64,000 bases of DNA from Alteraurantiacibacter aquimixticola (GTDB lineage Bacteria > Pseudomonadota > Alphaproteobacteria > Sphingomonadales > Sphingomonadaceae). Every line of letters begins with the position of its first letter. The first letter of the stretch is position 1. Below, in pieces: positions 44,701-51,756 of the stretch. The position numbers and the translations under genes are program-made. The DNA is taken from contig NZ_SSHH01000001.1 of assembly GCF_004965515.1 (NCBI RefSeq), positions 499,280-563,279 of the forward strand. Reading direction: 5' to 3'. The notes beneath the pieces are model-generated. The model ran no database searches. It was not told the DNA's origin and saw nothing but the letters and a program-made list of their open reading frames with translations.

Positions 44701-44996
44701 GGGGAACCCTGCACCATATTGGCGGTGCTGTTCAGACCCTGGCGCGCAGCGATCTGGGGATCGATGACCGTGAGCGGAGCCGGTGCCGAGAACTCGTCGC
44801 GCCGGATGCGCGAACCGGTGACGAAGATGGTATCACCGCTGGAACCGTCGGCCGAAACCGGGGCGTCCTCGCCATCGTCGTCCTGAGATGTGATCATCAC
44901 ATCTTCTGCGTCCTGAGCCAGGACGGGATTTGCGGCCAGCGCCACGGAAAGAGCAATTGGCGCGGTGGCGCCCCTAAGAGCGGTTCTGATTTTCAC
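41733..44996 (-). CDS. TonB-dependent receptor, 1087 aa
   Basis: Large outer-membrane receptor importing an unknown ligand. The signal peptide spans residues 1-27 ([13 protein letters not shown]). A TonB-box-like [10 protein letters not shown] precedes the plug domain, which has [23 protein letters not shown] and [30 protein letters not shown]. The long barrel ends with AFVNINVRY. It belongs to the long sphingomonad type often linked to sugars or peptides. The start is GTG with a weak ribosome site. It is divergent from the SDR gene across a 303-base spacer. Confidence 0.94.
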   Translation of the reverse strand: [1087 protein letters not shown]

Positions 44997-45015
44997 AGGT
45001 CAGTCCCCATTATGC

Positions 45016-45164
45016 GGCCGGATCGTCCGGCCAGGATTTGGTGGTACCTAACTGATCGCAAGTTGACCCCGGGCGACCAGGCAAGGGTTTAGCAAGATGC
45101 TGCTTGCTGACGTGCTTGAAGGTTAAACTGGTTTCAATTCCAATTATACTTCCTGACGGAATTG
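45016..45164. promoter_or_regulatory. TonB receptor / SDR divergent spacer with inverted repeats
   Basis: The 44997-45299 spacer holds no gene I can support. It contains a GGCCGGA/TCCGGCC hairpin at 45016-45032, an AGCAAG/CTTGCT repeat at 45091-45108, and CAATTCC-N16-GGAATTG at 45135-45164. The last repeat encloses a minus-strand TATAAT at 45148-45143. It may be an operator and -10 region for the receptor; no good -35 partner is seen. Confidence 0.4.
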
Positions 45165-45299
45165 CTTCAGTCATGTTGCAGTTTGACCACAGATAGGTTT
45201 CGCTCGCGTAAACGGTGGCGCTTGACCCTCCCTGCAAGCCCTCTAGGACCGTTGGCGGCAGGGCCCGCTGCGGGGGCCGGACAAGGGAGATTGCAGGAC

Positions 45300-46082
45300 A
45301 TGAAGGTCGATTCCTCGATTAGCGCGGTGGTGACCGGCGGCGCATCCGGTCTGGGTGAGGCAAGCGCGCGGGCGCTCGCCGCCAAAGGGGCGAAAGTCGC
45401 GCTGTTCGACCTGAATGTGGAGCGCGGGCAGCAGGTTGCGTCAGAGATCGGCGGCACTTTCTGCCAGGTGGATGTGTCCGACGAAGCATCGGTGGATGCC
45501 GGCTTCGCCGCCGCGCGAGCCGCGCATGGGCAGGAACGCGTGCTGGTATGCTGCGCCGGTATCGGCACCATCGGCAAGACCGTGCGCCGCGACAAGGAAA
45601 CGGGCGCGATCAGTCACATGCCGGTGGAACTCTTCGCCAAGACGCTGAAAGTGAACCTTGTCGGCACCTTCCAGTGCGTGGCCAAGGCTGCAGCAGGGAT
45701 GATGACGCTGGACGGGCTGGAAGATGGTGAGCGCGGCGCGATGGTCTGTACCGCCAGCGTGGCGGCGGTGGACGGGCAGATCGGCCAGGTCGCCTATTCC
45801 GCCTCCAAGGGCGGCGTGGTGGGCATGACGCTGCCGATCGCGCGCGATTTCATGTCCGAAGGCATTCGCATCAACACTATCCTGCCGGGCATTTTCAACA
45901 CGCCGCTGCTGGCGGGCCTGCCGCAGAACGTGCAGGATGTGCTGGCAGCATCGGTGCCGTTCCCCAAGCGTTTGGGCAAGCCGGAGGAATATGCCAATCT
46001 CGTCCTGACCATGGTCGAGAACGGCTATTTCAACGGCGAGACTGTGCGGCTGGACGGCGCCATTCGCATGCCGCCGCGCTGA
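45300..46082 (+). CDS. Short-chain dehydrogenase/reductase, 260 aa
   Basis: NAD(P)-dependent oxidoreductase with a Rossmann fold. The cofactor motif TGGASGLGEA is near residues 12-21, DLNVERG follows at the second strand, and the catalytic Tyr-Lys pair is YSASK near 165-169. The C-terminus (INTILPGIFNTPLLAGLPQ, RLGKPEEYANLV) resembles type II 3-hydroxyacyl-CoA dehydrogenases (HSD17B10-like), suggesting a role in fatty acid or branched-chain breakdown. The start ATG at 45300 has GGGAG upstream; the frame runs further back but without conserved residues. MTA phosphorylase follows 72 bases later. Confidence 0.88.
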   Translation: MKVDSSISAVVTGGASGLGEASARALAAKGAKVALFDLNVERGQQVASEIGGTFCQVDVSDEASVDAGFAAARAAHGQERVLVCCAGIGTIGKTVRRDKETGAISHMPVELFAKTLKVNLVGTFQCVAKAAAGMMTLDGLEDGERGAMVCTASVAAVDGQIGQVAYSASKGGVVGMTLPIARDFMSEGIRINTILPGIFNTPLLAGLPQNVQDVLAASVPFPKRLGKPEEYANLVLTMVENGYFNGETVRLDGAIRMPPR

Positions 46083-46154
46083 CGGGCGTCATGCGGTCGC
46101 ATCTGGCTAGGAACGGCAGGGCAAGGCTCGGCAAGGCGAGGGAAGGGTAGGCCA

Positions 46155-47042
46155 ATGGCCGAATGGCATATCGGCGTAATCGGCGGATCCGGTCTCTACC
46201 AGCCCGGCGCGCTCGATGATGCACAGGAGATCCCGGTCGGCAGCGCCTTCGGAAAGCCGTCCGGTCCGGTCACCACGGGCCGCATTGCTGGCGTGCGCTT
46301 CACCTTCATCGCCCGGCACGGGCCAGGACACGCCCTGTCTCCCTCATATGTGAATTACCGCGCCAATATCGATGCCCTCAAACGGTGCGGGGTCACCGAT
46401 ATTCTGGCGATCTCGGCTATCGGCTCGCTGGCGGAGGAGATGGAGCCGGGCCAATTCGTCGCCGTCGACCAGCTGATCGACCGTACGACGGGCCGCGAGC
46501 GGTCCTTCTTTGGCGACGGGATCGTGGCGCATGTGCCGATGGCCGATCCCATCTGCCCGCGCCTGTCCGGCTATGCCATCAAGGCGGCCAAGAAGACGGA
46601 AGCGACCGTCCATGAAACGGGCACCTATGTCGCGATCGAGGGGCCGCAGTTCTCGACCCGCGCCGAAAGCCTGATGTACCGGAGCTGGGGTGCGCATGTC
46701 ATTGGCATGACCGCCATGCCCGAAGCGCGCCTGGCGCGCGAAGCGGAGCTGCCCTATGCCTTGCTCGGCATGGTGACCGACTATGATTGCTGGCGCGATG
46801 CGGTAGCCGACGTCGATGTGGCCGATATCCTGGCGGTCATGCAGGCCAATGCCGACATCGCGCGCAACACCTTGCAGGAGCTCGCATCGGTCTTGCCAAA
46901 GACGCGCAAGGCCAGCCCCATCGATACGGTTCTCGAAACGGCGATCGTCACGCCTCCCGAACACTGGGCTGCGGAAGCCACCACACGGCTCGACGCAGTA
47001 GCGGGGCGGCTCGTCAAAGCTGTGCCGCAACAGGGCGGCTGA
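46155..47042 (+). CDS. mtnP: S-methyl-5'-thioadenosine phosphorylase, 295 aa
   Basis: Enzyme that splits methylthioadenosine into adenine and methylthioribose-1-phosphate in methionine salvage. The N-terminal IGVIGGSGLYQ, RHGPGHALSPSYVNYRANI, the conserved SAIGSLAEEM, and the active-site TYVAIEGPQFSTRAES with IGMTAMPEARLAREA match the MTAP family. No other methionine salvage genes adjoin it. The upstream spacer contains short GGCAAGGC direct repeats. Confidence 0.93.
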   Translation: MAEWHIGVIGGSGLYQPGALDDAQEIPVGSAFGKPSGPVTTGRIAGVRFTFIARHGPGHALSPSYVNYRANIDALKRCGVTDILAISAIGSLAEEMEPGQFVAVDQLIDRTTGRERSFFGDGIVAHVPMADPICPRLSGYAIKAAKKTEATVHETGTYVAIEGPQFSTRAESLMYRSWGAHVIGMTAMPEARLAREAELPYALLGMVTDYDCWRDAVADVDVADILAVMQANADIARNTLQELASVLPKTRKASPIDTVLETAIVTPPEHWAAEATTRLDAVAGRLVKAVPQQGG

Positions 47043-47076
47043 CGCGAAGAGCTTGCAAAGCGGGCTCGGCTGAACA

Positions 47077-47568
47077 ATGTTGCTGGCCATGCAACCGACA
47101 ACACCTCTCGCCAAGTTCCTTCCATACCAGCTGTCCATCACTTCCAATGCGGTCAGCGGCCGCATCGCTCAGGAATATCGCCAGCGTTTCGGCCTCAGCG
47201 TGCCGGAATGGCGCGTGATGGCCGTGCTGGGCGATTCTGGTGGGCTGACCCAGCGCGAACTGACGCAGCGCACGCTGATGGACAAGGTGGCGGTAAACCG
47301 CGCCTGCAAGGTATTGGAAGAACGCGGTTTGGCCGAGCGCACGCCCAATGTGCAGGACGGTCGCTCGCACCATCTTGAGCTGACCGATGCCGGCCGCGCC
47401 ATGCATGGCGATATCATGCCGCTGGCGGTGGAAATGGAACGTCGCGTCTTTGCCGGCCTTTCGCCTGAAGAGATGGACCAGTTCCGCGGCCTGCTGGAAC
47501 GGGTGCGCGGCCAGGTGGACGATTTGGACAGCGACGCCATCGATTCGGGCAATTTCGGCGTCGGCTGA
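47077..47568 (+). CDS. MarR-family transcriptional regulator, 163 aa
   Basis: Winged-helix regulator of the MarR type. The sequence begins with a helix (LAKFLPYQLSITSNAVSGRIAQEY), then SVPEWRVMAVLGDSGGLTQRELTQRTLMDKVAVNRACKVLEERGLAERT (split by turns), the wing QDGRSHHLELTDAGRA, and dimer helices. The likely start is the ATG at 47077 or 47089. It is followed by a strong terminator. Ligand and targets unknown; mtnP upstream on the same strand is only 34 bases away, so co-transcription is possible. Confidence 0.9.
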   Translation: MLLAMQPTTPLAKFLPYQLSITSNAVSGRIAQEYRQRFGLSVPEWRVMAVLGDSGGLTQRELTQRTLMDKVAVNRACKVLEERGLAERTPNVQDGRSHHLELTDAGRAMHGDIMPLAVEMERRVFAGLSPEEMDQFRGLLERVRGQVDDLDSDAIDSGNFGVG

Positions 47569-47630
47569 CGCTGGCTGACGGTCTGGACCTGCCAGTCTGG
47601 CGGCGTCTCACCCTTGATGATGCCGCATTG

Positions 47631-47670
47631 AAAAAGGCCCCGCCGGGCAATTGCCGGGCGGGGCCTTTTC
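47631..47670. terminator. Bidirectional terminator between marR-like and tadC
   Basis: Inverted repeat with 20-base arms and one mismatch, starting AAAAAGGCCCC and ending GGGGCCTTTTC. It separates the MarR gene from the convergent tad cluster. Its core CCGGGCAATTGCCGGG (47643-47658) is almost identical to that of the terminator at 3684. Confidence 0.9.
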
Positions 47671-47715
47671 AATGGGTACCGGTCGCTTGGTGGACCGGGC
47701 CTTATTCTGCCAGCA

Positions 47716-48720
47716 TCAGAAATCGTCGCTGGCGAAGGCGTCGGCGATCGAACAGGCTGCCGGGCCAAGGATGACGATGAACAGCACCGGCAGGATGAAC
47801 AGGATCAGCGGCACCGTCATGATGGCGGGCAGGCGCGCGGCCTTTTCTTCCGCACGCATCATGCGCTCGTTGCGGAATTCGGCCGACAGCACGCGCAGGG
47901 CGGAAGCCAGCGGCGTACCGTAGCGTTCGGTCTGGATCATCGTGGTCACCACGCCGCGCACCGCATCGAGATCCACGCGATAGGCGAGGTTCTCGAACGC
48001 CTGGCGACGCTCGGTCAGGAAGGATAGCTCGATCGCGGTCAGGGCGAATTCCTCACCCAGTTCCGGATAGGCGCGTCCCAGTTCCTTGGCCACGCGGTTG
48101 AAGGCAGCATCGACCGTCAGGCCGGCCTCGGCGCAGATCACCAGCAGGTCCAGCGCGTCGGGAAGGCCCTTCTGGATGGCCAGCGTACGCTTGCTCGATA
48201 CGTTCTGCAGGTAGAGTTCGGGGCCCTTGTATCCCAGGACCACCAGGGCGGCGAAGCCCATGAAGCGCTTCGTGCTGCCCCAGTCGGGGAACATCTCGGT
48301 CCAGTAGAAGATGACCACGCCGATCAGGCCCAGCACCACCGGCAGCACCATGCGCGAGAAGAGCACGACGATCGCCAGTTCCTTGTTGCGGAAACCGGCC
48401 TGCGCCAGCTTCTGCTGGATCATCTTGACCTGGCTCTCCTGGAGGACCTTCATGCCCTCCATGGTTTCCTTCATCTTGTTGACGTTCTCGTTCTTGCGAA
48501 CGAGACTTTGCCGCTTCTTGGAATTGGCCGTGAGCATGCCGGTCTTCAACTCGGCACGCCGGTCGTTGAGCGACTTCACGCGCTTGGCCATCGGGTCCTT
48601 CACGGTCACCGCGGCATAGATCGCCAGGATCACGGCGAAGGCGGCCAGGCCGGACAGGACCGTACCGACCAGGACAACGTCGACGCCGAGGAGCGTGGGT
48701 CCGGAGGAGGGAGTGATCAT
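47716..48720 (-). CDS. tadC: TadC, type II secretion F-domain pilus protein, 334 aa
   Basis: Inner-membrane platform protein of the Tad (Flp pilus) machine. Visible are an N-terminal membrane helix (LSGLAAFAVILAIYAAVTV), the T2SSF domain at about 190-320 with LPDALDLLVICAEAGLTVDAAFNRVAKELG, and C-terminal helices (IMTVPLILFILPVLFIVILGP). It is the last gene of the cluster and lies 20 bases after tadB on the minus strand. Confidence 0.93.
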   Translation of the reverse strand: MITPSSGPTLLGVDVVLVGTVLSGLAAFAVILAIYAAVTVKDPMAKRVKSLNDRRAELKTGMLTANSKKRQSLVRKNENVNKMKETMEGMKVLQESQVKMIQQKLAQAGFRNKELAIVVLFSRMVLPVVLGLIGVVIFYWTEMFPDWGSTKRFMGFAALVVLGYKGPELYLQNVSSKRTLAIQKGLPDALDLLVICAEAGLTVDAAFNRVAKELGRAYPELGEEFALTAIELSFLTERRQAFENLAYRVDLDAVRGVVTTMIQTERYGTPLASALRVLSAEFRNERMMRAEEKAARLPAIMTVPLILFILPVLFIVILGPAACSIADAFASDDF

Positions 48721-48740
48721 GATATTCTACCCTTCCAGGA

Positions 48741-49712
48741 TCAGATTTCGAAGCTGACCATCTTGGCCATGATGAAGCCGCCGATGGACATCCAGACGAG
48801 ACCGCCAAGACCGGTGACGATCAGGCGTTCGTCTTCGAAGAAGCCGCTGATGTAGCTGGGGTTCACCCAGTAGATCATGATGAACACGATGAACGGCAGC
48901 GCGCCGACGATATAGGCCGAGGCCTTGGATTCGGAGCTCATCGCCCTGATCTTGAGCTTCATCTGCGCGCGCTTGCGCAATACGTCGGCCAGGTTCGACA
49001 GCGTTTCCGCCAGGTTACCACCCGTCTCGCGCTGGATTGCCAGCGTGATGACGAAGAACTGGAATTCGGCAGTGCCCAGCTTGTCGGCCGTGACCTGCAG
49101 CGATTCTTCCATCGTGCGGCCGATCTTGATGCGTTCGACCACCGCGCGGAATTCCTCGCCCACGGGGCCGGGCACTTCGGCGGCGACCACGCCAAGGGTT
49201 TCGGTAACCGGAAGGCCGGAGCGCAGGCCGCGGACAAGCAGTTCGATACCGTCGGGGAACTTGGCGTTGAAGGCGTTGGTGCGCCGCTTGACCAGGAAGC
49301 CCACCACCATGTGGGGCAGGCCCGCGCCGAACAGCAGGCCGACACCCAGCGCCAGCAGGGCGGCGCCGGTCTGTAAATAGAGAATGGCGGCCAAGGCGAG
49401 GGCAATGCCGCCCGATGCGTAGAAATACTGCATCACGGTCCAGTTCCTGCCGGTCCGTTCCAGACGCAGCTCGAGTGCCTTAAGGCGCGAATCCGCACCC
49501 GCGCGGCTGAACTGCTTCGGCTTGCGCGCGGCGATCGCCTTCTTCAGCTGCGACTCGACCTTGTCCTTGGTGCTATCGGAGTGCCGGTAGCGGACGGCCT
49601 GCAGGCGGCGCTGCGTATCCTTGACCGTGGAAGGGCTGGTGACCAGCATGTAGCCCAGGATCATCAGACCCATCATGCCACCGGCTACTAGCAGAACCTG
49701 GATGATGTTCAT
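48741..49712 (-). CDS. tadB: TadB, type II secretion F-domain pilus protein, 323 aa
   Basis: Partner of TadC in the pilus platform. It has an N-terminal membrane helix (IIQVLLVAGGMMGLMILGYML), a second helical hairpin near 100-150, the T2SSF domain with FPDGIELLVRGLRSGLPVTETLGVVAAEVPG, and a C-terminal pair of helices. The ATG at 49712 has AAGGGCGAG upstream; an earlier in-frame start at 49748 is less likely. In this cluster it directly follows cpaE, with no cpaF between. Confidence 0.93.
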   Translation of the reverse strand: MNIIQVLLVAGGMMGLMILGYMLVTSPSTVKDTQRRLQAVRYRHSDSTKDKVESQLKKAIAARKPKQFSRAGADSRLKALELRLERTGRNWTVMQYFYASGGIALALAAILYLQTGAALLALGVGLLFGAGLPHMVVGFLVKRRTNAFNAKFPDGIELLVRGLRSGLPVTETLGVVAAEVPGPVGEEFRAVVERIKIGRTMEESLQVTADKLGTAEFQFFVITLAIQRETGGNLAETLSNLADVLRKRAQMKLKIRAMSSESKASAYIVGALPFIVFIMIYWVNPSYISGFFEDERLIVTGLGGLVWMSIGGFIMAKMVSFEI

Positions 49713-49754
49713 GTCTCGCCCTTGTCGTTTGCGTCTGTCAGTCTGCACCGGTGG

Positions 49755-49777
49755 GGCCGGCCCCTGACGGGCCGGCC
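49755..49777. repeat. Perfect 9-bp hairpin between cpaE and tadB
   Basis: GGCCGGCCC-CTGAC-GGGCCGGCC lies in the 77-base gap between the cpaE stop and the tadB start. This is where cpaF would normally sit. It may reduce read-through or protect an mRNA end. No T-run follows it. Confidence 0.6.
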
Positions 49778-49789
49778 ATCCACGCGTCG

Positions 49790-51079
49790 TTATTCAGCCG
49801 GTTCGTGTGCGCCGGCCTTGTCCTTCTTGGACGAGAGCAGCGATTTGATATCGAACTTGCCCATCAGCGAACCGGACTTGCCGGCATCTTGCAGGCTGCC
49901 TTCGTCCTCGCTCACGCCGACGATCGCATTGGCGATGTCCTTGATCACGCTGGTGGACTTGGCGCTCCTGTTAGCCTCGACGAAGGTCTGGCCCAGCTTT
50001 GCAGCGTTCACGGCAGCCTTCTGGTCGTACGGGATCATGTAGTTGACGCCGCGCTCGATCGAGGCTTCGAAATCGGCCTTGCTGATCTCGCTGGCACCCG
50101 CCTGCACCTTGTTGCACACCACCAGCGGGGAGGCGCCGGGGGCATGCGTCTTCAGCCAGGAGAGCAGGCGGATCGTGTCGCGCGCGGAGGCGAGCGTCAG
50201 CTCGCACACCAGCGTCACGACATTCACGTCCTGCAGCAGGTGCGGGAAGTTGATCAGCATGTTGCGTGGCAGGTCGATCACCGTCATGTCGAAGGCTTGG
50301 CGGAATTCCTCCTCCAGCTGCACGAAGGCAGTGCCATCGGTCATCAGCGGCGCATTGATCGGCGCTTCCGCACTCATCAGCGCGAGACGGTCATTGGCCC
50401 GGATCATGGCGCGTTCGATGAACAGGCCGTCGATACGGCTGGGGTTCTCGATCGCGTCCGTCAGGCCGCGGCCCGGCTCGAGGTCGAGCGAGAGCGCGCC
50501 GGTGCCGAAATGGACGTCGAGGTCGAGCAAGGCGGTGGACCGCGCATGCTCGCCGGCGAACAGCCATGCCAGCGACGTGGCGATGGTGGAGGCACCAACG
50601 CCGCCGCGCGTACCGACCACTGCGGTCGACACGTGCTGGCGCTCGCCATCGCCATCCTGATTGCGCGGGGCGGAGAAGACCGCCTGCGCATTGGTCAGTG
50701 CATCACGCAGCTGCCCGGCCGAAAGCGGCTTGAGCAGGTAGTCGTGGATGCCGCTGGCCACCAGGTCGCGATAAAGGCGCACATCGTTCACCTGGCCGAT
50801 GGCGATAACCACCGTGCCCGGCTCGCAGACTTCCGCCAGAGCGTTGATGTCGTTCAGCGGGTCGCCGCTTTCCGACAGGTCGACCATCAGAATGGCCGGG
50901 CTGGCGGAAATCGACAGGGCCTGCACGGCGTTGCGCAGGCCACCCTTGTTGCACTTTTCGGGCTGCCAGCCCATCTCGACCGCGACCGGGCGCAGCACAT
51001 CGAGCGCTGCATCGTCGCAGATGAAGGCGGAGAAGGGATCTCGGCTGCCGACCGAGCCGGTCTTGAACGGTGAACTCAT
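49790..51079 (-). CDS. cpaE: CpaE/TadZ pilus assembly protein, 429 aa
   Basis: MinD/ParA-like ATPase that positions the Tad pilus machine at the cell pole. An N-terminal receiver-like domain (FICDDAALDVLRPVAVEMG, DLSESGDPLNDINALAE, YLLKPLSAGQLRDAL) is followed by the P-loop region VVGTRGGVGASTIATSLAWL near residue 145 and LLDLDVHFG. The P-loop GTRGGVGAST has Ala where many MinD proteins have Lys, so ATP binding may be altered, as in some TadZ proteins. It lies between cpaD and tadB. Confidence 0.9.
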   Translation of the reverse strand: MSSPFKTGSVGSRDPFSAFICDDAALDVLRPVAVEMGWQPEKCNKGGLRNAVQALSISASPAILMVDLSESGDPLNDINALAEVCEPGTVVIAIGQVNDVRLYRDLVASGIHDYLLKPLSAGQLRDALTNAQAVFSAPRNQDGDGERQHVSTAVVGTRGGVGASTIATSLAWLFAGEHARSTALLDLDVHFGTGALSLDLEPGRGLTDAIENPSRIDGLFIERAMIRANDRLALMSAEAPINAPLMTDGTAFVQLEEEFRQAFDMTVIDLPRNMLINFPHLLQDVNVVTLVCELTLASARDTIRLLSWLKTHAPGASPLVVCNKVQAGASEISKADFEASIERGVNYMIPYDQKAAVNAAKLGQTFVEANRSAKSTSVIKDIANAIVGVSEDEGSLQDAGKSGSLMGKFDIKSLLSSKKDKAGAHEPAE

Positions 51080-51094
51080 TGTCAGGATCCCCTC

Positions 51095-51742
51095 TTAGTT
51101 TGTAGCCACGGCGGACACCGCGGTACCACCGCCACCGGTGGGTGCTGCTTCGCGATAGGATTCGATCGCCTTGGTGGAGCTCATCACGACCGTGTCACCG
51201 GTACCGGCGGCACCTTCGAGAAGGTGTTCGGGATCGGCGACCATGGCAGCAAGGTTGCTGTTGATCGCACAACCGAAGTTGGCTGACGTGTTGTTGCCCA
51301 GGTTGGAATTGGCGTTGCCGGACCAGTTGGGGCAATCAGGGACATGCGCCGTAGAGCGCGTGACCACCACGCGGATATTGCCGGGATCGATATAGCCCAC
51401 GGTCACCGGGGCGGCTTCTTCCAGCAACAGGCTGAAGCGGCTGGCAACGGCCGCGACATCGTCCTTCACCGCGGCACTGGCCATCGGATCGTCGAGCGAA
51501 ATGCGGTCGCCATAGCCGACGTCGAGCGTTTCGAACCAGTCGGCCAGTCGCGCCTGTTCGGGCACGGTCAGGCCGCTGGCGCCGGCCCGCAGGTCCAGCG
51601 TGAAGTTGCTGCGTTCGACCACCGGCTGGTTCACGCTGTAGAGCGAGGAATTGGCCGGGGCGGGTGTGGTGCAGGCACCCAGGCCTGCTGCCAGCGAGAG
51701 AGCGAGCGCCGTTGCGGCTGCGCGTTTGATACGAAGAGTCAT
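51095..51742 (-). CDS. cpaD: CpaD pilus lipoprotein, 215 aa
   Basis: Outer-membrane lipoprotein of the Tad pilus system. The signal peptide (AAATALALSLAAGLGAC) ends in a lipobox with Cys near residue 24. The CpaD family domain shows VPEQARLADWFETLDVGYGDRISLDD and VRVVVTRSTAHVPDCPNWSG in a similar form, and NFGCAINSNLAAMVADPEHLL. The ATG at 51742 has AGAGG before it; a GTG at 51751 is an alternative. It lies 15 bases after cpaC and 15 before cpaE. Confidence 0.9.
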   Translation of the reverse strand: MTLRIKRAAATALALSLAAGLGACTTPAPANSSLYSVNQPVVERSNFTLDLRAGASGLTVPEQARLADWFETLDVGYGDRISLDDPMASAAVKDDVAAVASRFSLLLEEAAPVTVGYIDPGNIRVVVTRSTAHVPDCPNWSGNANSNLGNNTSANFGCAINSNLAAMVADPEHLLEGAAGTGDTVVMSSTKAIESYREAAPTGGGGTAVSAVATN

Positions 51743-51756
51743 GGCTGTCACCTCTC

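Noticed and set aside
45010-45237. 75-aa open frame in the TonB receptor/SDR spacer
   Set aside because: No ribosome site, no recognisable domain, and it covers the expected promoter region of both genes.
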